From Chloroflexi bacterium AL-N1 (GTDB taxonomy: Bacteria > Chloroflexota > Chloroflexia > Chloroflexales > Roseiflexaceae), in contig WYDT01000011.1 in the NCBI GenBank assembly GCA_013122435.1, forward strand, positions 1-64,000: a stretch of 64,000 nt of DNA, read 5' to 3'. A program made the position numbers and the translations under genes. Positions 55,924 to 64,000 of the stretch are shown here, piece by piece. A model generated the notes under the pieces. It made no database searches. It was given only the letters and a program-made list of their open reading frames with translations, and was not told the DNA's origin. Position 1 is the stretch's first letter; every line of letters starts with the position of its first letter.

Positions 55924-57081
55924 TCATTCAAGGGGGACCATGACGCGTACACTCACACCTCCGTCCTCTGTCTCAAAAATATCTAGTCGTCCACCAAGCT
56001 CTGTAATGCGGTAACGCATCGCTCGTAATGCGTGCAATCCACCGGGACGTTCATAGGTGCCATCGAGCAATCCAATCCCATCATCCTGAATCAGCAGCAC
56101 AACTGAGTATCCGTCATAATGGAGAGTCAGTTCAATCAGTTCAGCCTGAGCGTGCTGTTGAGCATTGAGCAAGGCTTCCTGTGCCAAACGCACCAGGGCT
56201 GTGTGCTGTGAATACTGAACTGTACGTGTTCGTCCTATCAGTGTCAGTTGAGCCTCAGCGCCCGTCTGTTGAGCAAATCGCGTTGCCAGTAGATCCAGTG
56301 CTGCTGGTAAATCGATATCTGTTGCTGGGAATGGTTCAAAAAGAACCCGTCGCAATTCCTCAGTACTTGGTTCTGTGATACGAACGGCGGTGGAAGATAA
56401 AAATGCTTGTTCGGTTCGCAAATCCCGATCATTTTCTTCACTACTGGACGTCGCCACGAAACGATTCAGGGAACCTTCCCAAGAACTACGGCTATTGACA
56501 ACATTAGATGACAAAGTGCGTCGTAATCGCTTCGAACGACTCCGATATCCAATGTATGTGCGAACAAAATCCACAATAAAAGGAAAAACCACCCCTAAAA
56601 CAGGTGGCATCAGCATGGTCATGACTAATGCCCACACACCTGGTTGCCCAAGTTCGATCAGTTCAAGAGGAGGACGTTGCTGAAAAGCCCAGTGTGCCGA
56701 GAGATCAAAAGTCACAAATGCGAGCCCAGCCATCACCCCACCACGCCAGCCAAACAACAGAGCAGGTAGTATGAGGCTGCTGGTTGCATAGAACATCAGA
56801 GGATTCAGACGTTCAAAATCAGCCACTCCCACCATCACAACTGCAGCGATCAATACATCAAAGGTCATGACTACTGGGTTGCGTTGGGCAATCCGAATGT
56901 ACGGTCGGGCAAAGATCGTTGCAAGTATACTCACACTTGCAAGCCCCAACAACCACCCTCCATAGGTTGCCAGCTCAGTTTGCATCACTACAATTGCTAT
57001 TGTTATTACCAAGACAAACCAACGATAAGTATAAAAAATAACGTCGTCGGCGAGCCATGGATGCTGACGTATCTTAGACAC
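55924..57081 (-). CDS. Membrane sensor histidine kinase-like protein lacking the His box
   Basis: The 385-residue protein has about six hydrophobic helices in residues 20-175. A linker (180-240) and a C-terminal HATPase domain follow. N-box RLAQEALLNAQQHAQA (Asn306) and DDGIGLLD (333-340) are intact. The usual phospho-accepting motif before the ATPase (R-x-x-R-x-L-H-D type) is absent: the linker has no His where it is expected. ATP binding is likely; autophosphorylation of a normal H-box is not. No response regulator is adjacent. It stands between the transpeptidase operon and the envelope cluster. Confidence 0.8.
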   Translation of the reverse strand: MSKIRQHPWLADDVIFYTYRWFVLVITIAIVVMQTELATYGGWLLGLASVSILATIFARPYIRIAQRNPVVMTFDVLIAAVVMVGVADFERLNPLMFYATSSLILPALLFGWRGGVMAGLAFVTFDLSAHWAFQQRPPLELIELGQPGVWALVMTMLMPPVLGVVFPFIVDFVRTYIGYRSRSKRLRRTLSSNVVNSRSSWEGSLNRFVATSSSEENDRDLRTEQAFLSSTAVRITEPSTEELRRVLFEPFPATDIDLPAALDLLATRFAQQTGAEAQLTLIGRTRTVQYSQHTALVRLAQEALLNAQQHAQAELIELTLHYDGYSVVLLIQDDGIGLLDGTYERPGGLHALRAMRYRITELGGRLDIFETEDGGVSVRVMVPLE

Positions 57082-57299
57082 GCGTCACCTCAGAAGACAT
57101 GGTCATGTTATATCAATAACTCTGTCAGTGGTTGGTCACTGATGTAGGTCTAGATACCTGGTGGTACTTCTATTTACTGATACGTTGTTGAAGTTACGAA
57201 CGTGTTATAGTGTAGCAGAAAGCCAGTCGAACGGCAAGGCTATTTTGCTCGTTTTTGCTCCGTTATACAAAATGTTCAGAATACGCTATGAAACATTGA

Positions 57300-57986
57300 T
57301 TATGGTGTTACAGTGGCAGTGTTGGTTGGTGAAGGCGTAGTTGCGGGAACCACATCATCTGGTGTTATCGTTTGGGTGGCAGTTAAGGTGGTAGTCGCTG
57401 AAACAGAAGCAGTCGGATCAACACTGAGATCCGCCGACGCATCACCGGAGAGATCGCTCAATCGTTGTAGAAAACGCTCAATACGGGCCGAGCGGCGAGT
57501 TAGATCATTGAGGAGTACATCACGATCCGCTTCAGTCGTAGCCATAAGCACTAAATCATCACGCGTCTCTTGAATTTCTGTCAATGCTGTTGCGTTTTTC
57601 TGTTCACTGGTAGCAAGCTGATCGCGCATGTCCGACAATTCGATTAGTTGTTGTTCAAGTTCATCTAGCGTTGCCTGTTCCATGGAATCACGCTCACTCA
57701 AATCGGCAATTTGTGTTTGCATTGCAACGTTTTGCGTTTGCAGAGAGATATGTTCCGCTTGGAGAGTTGCAACAATTACCCGCAACTGGACAATATTGGT
57801 GGGTGTATCGATTGAGAATCCCAACCAGAAGTATGCAGCTACAATAGCAGAAACGGCTAAGGAGGTCGTTATAATAACAACGAGTAGCGCAGCAAAAAAA
57901 CGTCCCAGACAAGCATATGATCGGCGTTCACCTGATGGTGATGGCTCGCGTCGCAGACGTGGTTTTTCTATCTCACCATCTGTCAT
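57300..57986 (-). CDS. Single-helix membrane protein with periplasmic coiled coil
   Basis: The 228-residue protein has a short basic cytosolic N-terminus, one helix at about 31-55 (AALLVVIITTSLAVSAIVAA) and a long coiled coil (about 70-175, with QTQIADLSERDSMEQATLDE and similar heptads). The tail is Ser/Thr/Pro-rich (TTTLTATQTITPDDVVPATT). Its start overlaps the amidase stop by four bases, so it is translated with that gene. It may tether or organise the amidase. No family is recognised. Confidence 0.72.
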   Translation of the reverse strand: MTDGEIEKPRLRREPSPSGERRSYACLGRFFAALLVVIITTSLAVSAIVAAYFWLGFSIDTPTNIVQLRVIVATLQAEHISLQTQNVAMQTQIADLSERDSMEQATLDELEQQLIELSDMRDQLATSEQKNATALTEIQETRDDLVLMATTEADRDVLLNDLTRRSARIERFLQRLSDLSGDASADLSVDPTASVSATTTLTATQTITPDDVVPATTPSPTNTATVTP

Positions 57987-60376
57987 TCATTCATCTCCGG
58001 CACCCCAAACGCTGTTGCACCACCACGATTCGAGTCTGTAGCAGGATCGCCAGGGTAGAGTGATCGTTCAGCAACAATTGGCTGAGTTGCCCGAACGGTT
58101 GCAGCTATAGCCTGCTGATCAGGATACAATTCATGGACTGCCATAGTGTAACGGGACTCACCAGGCATAACCACGCGTCGTGTCTCTTGGGTACCATCAG
58201 CCAAAACAAATTCAACTGTTACACGTGCCTGATTTTCATTGGGATTGTTAAAGAGTAGGAACTGTTGGAAATCATTGCTTGTACGCCCATCGGCAAAACG
58301 CCACGTAAATGCAGGAACGATAGCACCTGATGATACCGTGCCAACCTGACCATCGCGCCAATACAATGCCCGTTCGACTGCCACGGGACGATCTGCCTCA
58401 ACAGTGGTAGCCACACCCAGATCCGGTACAACCTCATTCACATCAATAGCGAGGCGTGTGGTTGGTGGAATAGCGTAACGACGAGTCAAAGAAGTACCGT
58501 CTGGTGTTTGGAACGTCACGGATACATTCGATGATTGTTCATTTGGGTTAAGTACCAAGACTGACATGTTGAACGGATTCTGGGTGGTTCCCTCGGCAAA
58601 GAACCAATCGCGCGACAGGGTGAGGATACCAGGTGATGTGTGAAATCCACCGCTATCAGGTGCATTACCTGGACCAAAAAGCATGGTTCTTTCGGCAACA
58701 ATTGGTTGCGTAGCTATGACACGCATGCCGAAACCCGCATCAGGCAGGCCATCAGCAACTGTTACTACCGTGCGTTGTAATCCCGGGATACGAACTTCTT
58801 GTTCACTTAATGTGCCATCATTCTGGATATAGGTGATAGTGACATTCACCGTGTTGCTTTGCGGATTGAATAATACGAGAAATGTACGCGCATCACCATC
58901 CGTTGTCCCCTCCGCAAAATACCAGACGCGTGCAGGCTGTGTGATACCTGGGCTCAAAGATACGTCGGTACCAAAATCCATAAAACGTTCAGCTATAACG
59001 GTCTCACTTGCTTCGATGATAGCGGGGACACTTGTTGTATCGCTAAAAATGTTATTGACAACTAAATCAAAACGATCACCTGCATCCACTGTGACCGTGC
59101 GGATGACTTCTTCTCCAGGATCACGGAGTAGACGAAAACGCACACTGGACTCATTGGCACTTGTATTCAAAACTGACAGTCGTTCTACATAATCCTGCAC
59201 ATTGCCTTCCGCAAAATACCAGCGTGAACGGACAATGGTTTGATCGGCCTGTCGACGCCACTCCCCCACACGTGCGCGAAATGCCAGCGACGGATCAGTA
59301 GCAGCAGGCACCACTTCACTATGAGCCGCGATATTTGGTCGGCGGTCTGAAGTCCCATCAGATGAAACAACAACGTGGTTTTCATCTGGTGCAATGTCAT
59401 ATGCATCACCAAGCCAGGCCAACAAACCAACCAACGAATCACGAGCAACTTCTGAAGGAAGACCGCTTCCAATGACTGCGATATGGATTGCACTATCACC
59501 ATCGGCCAGGCGAGGAACAGCCGCTGTTGGGCCACCCAAATGACCCTCAAAAATATTACCGGCGTCATCAATTATAAAATGGAAAGCCGTGTCGTTCCAG
59601 CCAAGTACCTCTCGATGATATGCAACTAATGCCCGCAAAAAAGCTCGCGGGTCCTCACCGATGGTTCCATCACCGATTTGATGGAGAATGACACCACGTG
59701 GCACATGTCGACCAATTTGCTCAGTGGCCCTATCACCATTCCAGTCGACACGTTGAATAATCCGCGGTGACGGGGTGAGGGTTGAAGGTCCGTATGAGGC
59801 CGGGACACGTGGAAGCCCTGCCAACTCGGTCGTGCTTGCTGGCGCGTTAAGATAATGGAGTTGGATAACACTCAACACAGGTGAGGCATTATCCACCGTA
59901 GATTGAAAAATAGCACGCATTTGTACATAGTTCGTCTCTGGGGGAAACGTTAATACTGACTCGATCGCCAGGGCACCATCATCAGTCTGTGAACGTGCAT
60001 CGCCTGCAACAAATGATCGCCAATCGCCTAACTGGTCAGGAGCACCACCACCACGAGCTTCGAGTGTCAGGCGCGTCCCAGAGGGAACCTGAGCCTGCCA
60101 CACCACACCCAAGGCATTAAAGGCAAATGATGTGTTACGCAACTCTGAGACAAAGACACCATCTGTCTCAGAGTTACCAAGGCGTAATTCTCCATCATCG
60201 TTGTTGCTAATAATCAAGTTATCAAGTGTACCGCTCTCCCACTCTGAAACTGTGGAGAGTATTACCTCTCCCGTTTGTACTGTCGCGGGACTCTGTGCAC
60301 CCAGATGTGCAGGAAAGATCGTAACACCAGTACTAACCCATAAAACTAAGCAGCCTAATAGCAGTACACGTTGCAT
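57983..60376 (-). CDS. Secreted PGRP-type N-acetylmuramoyl-L-alanine amidase with repeat tail
   Basis: The 797-residue protein has a signal peptide (about 1-28). A beta-rich N-domain precedes the amidase_2/PGRP domain at about 205-375. The zinc ligands are probably His232 (VILHQIGDG), His352 (AAHSEVV) and Asp361, in the AmiD/AmpD-like arrangement. The C-terminal half is four or five repeats, each starting near W-Y/F-F-A-E-G-T (for example VWYFAEGTTDGDARTFLVLF). It cleaves or recognises peptidoglycan outside the membrane. It overlaps the coiled-coil gene and lies 47 bases downstream of the DUF4015 lipoprotein, forming one unit. Confidence 0.87.
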   Translation of the reverse strand: MQRVLLLGCLVLWVSTGVTIFPAHLGAQSPATVQTGEVILSTVSEWESGTLDNLIISNNDDGELRLGNSETDGVFVSELRNTSFAFNALGVVWQAQVPSGTRLTLEARGGGAPDQLGDWRSFVAGDARSQTDDGALAIESVLTFPPETNYVQMRAIFQSTVDNASPVLSVIQLHYLNAPASTTELAGLPRVPASYGPSTLTPSPRIIQRVDWNGDRATEQIGRHVPRGVILHQIGDGTIGEDPRAFLRALVAYHREVLGWNDTAFHFIIDDAGNIFEGHLGGPTAAVPRLADGDSAIHIAVIGSGLPSEVARDSLVGLLAWLGDAYDIAPDENHVVVSSDGTSDRRPNIAAHSEVVPAATDPSLAFRARVGEWRRQADQTIVRSRWYFAEGNVQDYVERLSVLNTSANESSVRFRLLRDPGEEVIRTVTVDAGDRFDLVVNNIFSDTTSVPAIIEASETVIAERFMDFGTDVSLSPGITQPARVWYFAEGTTDGDARTFLVLFNPQSNTVNVTITYIQNDGTLSEQEVRIPGLQRTVVTVADGLPDAGFGMRVIATQPIVAERTMLFGPGNAPDSGGFHTSPGILTLSRDWFFAEGTTQNPFNMSVLVLNPNEQSSNVSVTFQTPDGTSLTRRYAIPPTTRLAIDVNEVVPDLGVATTVEADRPVAVERALYWRDGQVGTVSSGAIVPAFTWRFADGRTSNDFQQFLLFNNPNENQARVTVEFVLADGTQETRRVVMPGESRYTMAVHELYPDQQAIAATVRATQPIVAERSLYPGDPATDSNRGGATAFGVPEMNE

Positions 60377-60423
60377 TGTTGCTCCTTCAATCAGTCAGGC
60401 GATGTATGTCATCCATCTCAACA

Positions 60424-62508
60424 TCATTGATCCACAGGACGCAATGCGCCTTCGGTGTATGTATTTGCAGAGTCATAGAGCATCCAACCGGCAACCATCC
60501 CCGAATCTTCGGCTGCGCGAATCTGTGCACGAACTTCTTCTGGTCCATATTCAACGACGCGTGCACCCTGCCAGGGATCGGTGTGGTCCTGAAGCCATGG
60601 TCGCTGCAAAGCCCGTTTGCCTTCACCCTGAAAGAACGCATCACCACTTTCGATGCTACCCAACATAACCTCATATGGATGTGCGGTTGGATTATCAAGA
60701 CCTAGGAAGCCAGGCCACCACAACGAAGGGTATGGCATTGGAGCGATATAATCAGCATGAGGAGCCATACGCTCGATATCCTGTCCAATCGGCATTGAAG
60801 GTGCTACTACCACTCGGCCAAATACATCAATCGAGAAATAGGCACCAGCACCATTCATTTGTTCATGCGCCATTTCCATAAAGTTAACAATGTTATTAAA
60901 CATAGCATCAGGATCATTGACAGGGTCGGTCGGTTCTGAAAATTCGAGCGCTTCTGCATACTCAGAAAGATCACCATACCAATCAGGATAACGAATGTAG
61001 TCATAATTAATTTCATCGAAACCGAGCAGTGCGGCTTCAACACCAAGTTGAATATTGTAATCCCACACATTGCGGTTCCACGGATCAAGCCAGGCATAAC
61101 GAATATTTGGTCCTGGTAAGTCGGCGAAAACCTCACCTGTTTCACGATCCTGAATGGCCCATTCTGGTCGCGCATCAGCAAGGGCATTATCATGTGAGAA
61201 CAGTTGAATACGTGCGATGGTATAAATGTCACGACGTTTGGCTTCCTCCAGCATGACACGAATATCCATCAAATCCGCGGAGGTTCCCAGTTCCTGTACA
61301 AGTGGTACTTGTGAGTCGTAATAGATCAAACCTAAATTGTCACGGAGATCTGACTTTAAATCAATCACAATAGCATTCAGTTCAGTACGATCAATGAGAT
61401 CAAGATATTCATTGTACAGCGATGGGCCAGCCGCGCCGACAGCCGCTGTAATATAGAGTGCCCGTACTTCAAACGGCTCCATCTCAATCTGTTCCGGTAT
61501 ACCTTCCGGTTCCAGTTCAATCACCGTTTTCAGGTAACCAGGGGCGAGCACCTGAAGAAATCCCTGTTCTGGAATGCCTTCAAGCATAAAATTCCCATCG
61601 GGGCTATCATCGATGCGCACAGATGCTACAGCAGTACTATTCATAGTTGGCGTAGCTATGACTGTTGCATCTTCAACAGGTTCACCCGTTTCACTATCGA
61701 CAATAACACTGCTGATGATGTCCGGACGCAGCGAGGCATTAATAGATGTGCTCTGCTCAAGTGGCTGCGTAAGTGTCGCATAACCATCAGCCGCAACTTC
61801 CAACGTAGCCTCCACCGACACCCCTTCTAAACGATAACGGCCCTCTGCATTAGTGGTCACAGAAACATCCTCGGACACTATCGTTGCGCCTTCAATCGGA
61901 GCGCCAGTATAACTATCGGTGACTACACCAGACACCACATTGGGTCGCAAAACAGCGTCAAAACTGGTCTGTTCACTGATTTGTTGCTCCAGTGGTTCAT
62001 AATCTGGTGCCGTTATTTGCAGCGTGAATTCAGGGGCCAGTTCGGTGAGCGTGTAACGACCTTCTGCATCGGTAGTTGTACTGATAGCATCACTTACCTG
62101 TATCTGAGCTCCAGCTAGGGGTGTTTCACTATAGGCATCAAGAACCACACCACTAAGACCATTAGGGCGAATTTGAGCATCTAATGTGACGGCAGGTGGC
62201 GTTGGTTCAGCAACCTCTGGCCGCTCTGCAAGCACAATATCTAATGGCTCAAACCCTTCGGCACTGACCTCAAGCGTTGAGCGTGTATTCCAATCTGTTA
62301 ATTCAAATGTACCATCAGCTGTGGTTGTGGCCTCACTATTTCCTAACCTGACTATCGCAGAGGCGACGGGCTCACCAGTATATGTATTTGTGATGGTACC
62401 TGTCAACGGAATGTCTGGGCCACCACAGGCAACCAGCAGTATTATACAAAAAACACCAAAGATAATAAATCGTAACCACATCTGGAAGCGGATGGACATA
62501 AATCTCAA
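60424..62508 (-). CDS. Lipoprotein with carboxypeptidase-like repeats and DUF4015 hydrolase domain
   Basis: The 694-residue protein has a lipobox ending LVAC at Cys28. Four or five carboxypeptidase-regulatory-like beta repeats follow (about 32-340; each has a T-G-E-P-V or T-G-A-P-I turn and a Y/FTLT or YRLEGV step). The C-terminal domain (about 350-694) reads NAIVIDLKSDLRDNLGL, GFDEINYDYIRYPDW and IAPMPYPSLWWPGF, matching the DUF4015 TIM-barrel hydrolase family. The Asp-Glu pair in GFDEINYDYIRYP is the likely active site. It is placed to act on cell-surface glycans. Confidence 0.85.
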   Translation of the reverse strand: MRFMSIRFQMWLRFIIFGVFCIILLVACGGPDIPLTGTITNTYTGEPVASAIVRLGNSEATTTADGTFELTDWNTRSTLEVSAEGFEPLDIVLAERPEVAEPTPPAVTLDAQIRPNGLSGVVLDAYSETPLAGAQIQVSDAISTTTDAEGRYTLTELAPEFTLQITAPDYEPLEQQISEQTSFDAVLRPNVVSGVVTDSYTGAPIEGATIVSEDVSVTTNAEGRYRLEGVSVEATLEVAADGYATLTQPLEQSTSINASLRPDIISSVIVDSETGEPVEDATVIATPTMNSTAVASVRIDDSPDGNFMLEGIPEQGFLQVLAPGYLKTVIELEPEGIPEQIEMEPFEVRALYITAAVGAAGPSLYNEYLDLIDRTELNAIVIDLKSDLRDNLGLIYYDSQVPLVQELGTSADLMDIRVMLEEAKRRDIYTIARIQLFSHDNALADARPEWAIQDRETGEVFADLPGPNIRYAWLDPWNRNVWDYNIQLGVEAALLGFDEINYDYIRYPDWYGDLSEYAEALEFSEPTDPVNDPDAMFNNIVNFMEMAHEQMNGAGAYFSIDVFGRVVVAPSMPIGQDIERMAPHADYIAPMPYPSLWWPGFLGLDNPTAHPYEVMLGSIESGDAFFQGEGKRALQRPWLQDHTDPWQGARVVEYGPEEVRAQIRAAEDSGMVAGWMLYDSANTYTEGALRPVDQ

Positions 62509-63019
62509 CTCCTAAACCTAGATAACATACAAGCAATTATGAGAACAATCCATCGATTAATATGCACCACCTGTCACCAGATACAGCGTAGCACGTTCGA
62601 CAAAGTTGTTTACAAATCGTGCATACCTCGTTATAACACAACGAGTGGATCTAATCATAAACGCTTGACAAAAGGTTGTCAAGCAGTATCCACCATTAGA
62701 GCATCTCTATCAGTGCAAAGTACTCGTGATCGACTAAATATGCACTGGTATCGTAAAGTATCAAAATATAGTCAGACACATATTGATAGCGTTGCTTACC
62801 AACACACACCCAATTATGTGACATAGTTGTAGGTCGGCTATATAACGACACACGTATACAGTACGCTGGGACGCTATAAGATCGCTAGACTGATCAAATT
62901 CACAGGTTTCTCACAGGTGATGCTGATTACCAATCGGGCATTCGTTCACAATCAAAGCACGGATTAAGCAGTACAAAGTTTGACTTTGCCGTTCTGCTCG
63001 ACTATAATACCGCAGTGAT
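62509..63019. other. Intergenic region with inverted repeat and tRNA promoter
   Basis: About 510 bases between the DUF4015 lipoprotein and tRNA-Leu. GCTTGACA-AAAGGT-TGTCAAGC (62663-62684) is an 8-base inverted repeat that could be an operator. No gene is seen. Confidence 0.55.
62980..63008 (+). promoter_or_regulatory. Sigma-A promoter of the tRNA-Leu/tRNA-Pro pair
   Basis: TTGACT (62980-62985), a 17-base spacer and TATAAT (63003-63008). The tRNA-Leu begins 12 bases past the -10 box. Confidence 0.82.
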
Positions 63020-63105
63020 GCCGAAGTGGCGGAATGGCAGACGCGACGGTCTCAAAAACCGTTGAGGGCAACCTCATGTGGGTTCGACTCCCACCTTCGG
63101 CACCA
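63020..63105 (+). tRNA. tRNA-Leu (CAA), CCA encoded
   Basis: GCCGAAG pairs with CTTCGGC. The anticodon arm is ACGGT-CTCAAAA-ACCGT, giving anticodon CAA for leucine UUG. A long variable arm (TGAGGGCAACCTCA) is present, as expected for class II tRNA. Discriminator A at 63102 and CCA at 63103-63105. Confidence 0.95.
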
Positions 63106-63118
63106 ATTTATGTATCTT

Positions 63119-63195
<77 letters not shown>

Positions 63196-63209
63196 TGTTA
63201 ATGATCATG

Positions 63210-63239
63210 AAAGCCACTATTCGTTTGAATAGTGGCTTT
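63210..63239 (+). terminator. Terminator of the tRNA pair
   Basis: AAAGCCACTATTC-GTTT-GAATAGTGGCTTT forms a 13-bp perfect stem with a 4-base loop, 15 bases past tRNA-Pro. The final stem UUU is followed by GTGC, so it ends without a long U-run. Confidence 0.8.
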
Positions 63240-63294
63240 GTGCTACATTGCAACCGTATAGCTGTGGAGCTGTGCAGTCAAACCGCTAGAATGC

Positions 63295-64000
63295 TTATTC
63301 GGAGCGCAGCGCTTGAATCGGGTTGAGACGGGCAGCGCGTAGTGCTGGGAAGAAACCAAAACTAACACCAATAACTGTTGATACTGTTGTAGCAAGAATG
63401 ATAGAGCTTAGGGTAACAACTGCAGTAGAACCTTCCGCACGGAAGATATTTTCCAGTACATACGTTCCTGCAAACGAGAGCACATACCCAAACATTACCC
63501 CCAAAATACCACCGAGAAGACACAAAACGACGGCCTCAATCAGAAACTGCAACAAGATATCGCGCCGCCGCGCTCCCACTGCTTTGCGTAGACCAATTTC
63601 TCGGGTACGTTGAGTCACACTTACTAACATAATGTTCATGATACCGATACCACCGACGACAAGTGAGATGCTTGCGATAACAATCAAAAAGGCACTGAGA
63701 CCACGAATAGTAACATCCGCTTGTTGCGCTTGTTGCTCAGGATTATTGATGGTAAAATCGTTAGGATCTTCTGTAGACAGCTGGTGTTGAAAGCGCAGTA
63801 GTTCTGTGACCTGATCAATAGCTACCTGAACCTCTTCACGGCTATGTGCTCGAACCGTAATTTGACCAACATCTACCTGATCTGAGAGTTGATTACGAAA
63901 GAGGCGATTACGTGCCGTAGCATACGGAATATAAGCTGCATCGTTGGGGCCAGAAAAACCCTGATCGAGTGCACTGGCATCGATATTCACAATCCCAATA
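63295..64000 (-). CDS. MacB/FtsX-type ABC transporter permease (5' end beyond window)
   Basis: The visible 235 C-terminal residues end at 63295, and the frame is open through the right window edge, so the true start lies outside; the GTG at 63990 is only an internal codon. A periplasmic part (PNDAAYIPYATARNRLFRNQ) precedes GGIGIMNIMLVSVTQRTREI and GLRKAVGARRRDILLQFLIE, the MacB-type permease signature. Three hydrophobic helices remain. It ends AARLNPIQALRSE, as many MacB permeases do. It acts with an ATPase in mechanotransmission or export of peptides or lipoproteins; the partner is not in view. Confidence 0.9.
   Translation of the reverse strand, partial: IGIVNIDASALDQGFSGPNDAAYIPYATARNRLFRNQLSDQVDVGQITVRAHSREEVQVAIDQVTELLRFQHQLSTEDPNDFTINNPEQQAQQADVTIRGLSAFLIVIASISLVVGGIGIMNIMLVSVTQRTREIGLRKAVGARRRDILLQFLIEAVVLCLLGGILGVMFGYVLSFAGTYVLENIFRAEGSTAVVTLSSIILATTVSTVIGVSFGFFPALRAARLNPIQALRSE

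Overview
The window looks like chromosomal DNA from a free-living, probably mesophilic member of the Chloroflexota. This is inferred from gene content, not proven. It carries very large MalT-type and XRE/NB-ARC/TPR ATPase regulators, secreted proteins with Pro/Thr linkers, DUF11 and thrombospondin type 3 repeats, a PGRP-type amidase with repeated W-Y/F-F-A-E-G modules, a DUF4015 glycoside-hydrolase lipoprotein and a glycine-tailed RRM protein. Core genes (aspS, hisB, metF, lysC, rpmG, three tRNAs) show it is chromosome. I see no phage, transposase, CRISPR array or rRNA.

Layout. 1-9 kb: a left-truncated gene open to the window edge that fuses an ECF-sigma-like region, a zinc-finger anti-sigma motif, a membrane helix and a large outer domain; a 946-aa XRE-ATPase regulator; a secreted repeat protein cut by one in-frame amber codon; DUF1579 and glyoxalase-like genes. 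9-13 kb: tRNA-Val, rpmG, a glycosyltransferase, aspartokinase and an SDR with an altered catalytic site. 13.5-16.7 kb: an 883-aa MalT-like regulator and a small protein. 16.8-25.5 kb: a decaying block in which intact MDR reductases, a sulfurtransferase and a DUF6326 protein alternate with broken DUF4386, MDR (two), ABC ATPase, DSD1-type and cytochrome P450 genes. 25.7-31.3 kb: metF with an attenuator-like leader, plsC, DUF2231 and a subtilase. 31.3-36.7 kb: an unrecognised protein behind 17-bp leader repeats, a frameshifted MFS exporter, aspS and a WecG/TagA glycosyltransferase. 36.8-45.7 kb: 42-bp tandem repeats, a PAS-PAS-STAS protein with an MDR reductase, a methyltransferase, a TetR/multidrug-export operon with its operator, a broken secreted gene, a second TetR with a DDN-like enzyme, and an RRM protein. 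45.9-50.9 kb: a lipoprotein and a tandem duplication of a secreted trypsin-like protease with its leader and terminator; one copy is frameshifted. 51-62.5 kb: a DsbA-like protein, then hisB, S41 protease, transpeptidase, a histidine-kinase-like protein, and a three-gene envelope cluster (coiled coil, PGRP amidase, DUF4015 lipoprotein). 63-64 kb: tRNA-Leu, tRNA-Pro and a MacB/FtsX-type permease running off the right edge.

How it works together. Regulation leans on large ATPase regulators, TetR repressors with visible operators embedded in sigma-A promoters, and RNA-level leaders. The envelope genes on the minus strand between 52 and 62.5 kb suggest coordinated cell-wall work. The many frameshifts could be real gene decay or, in part, assembly errors. 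The lesions that look like gain or loss of short tandem units, and the large deletion in the DSD1-type gene, favour real decay.
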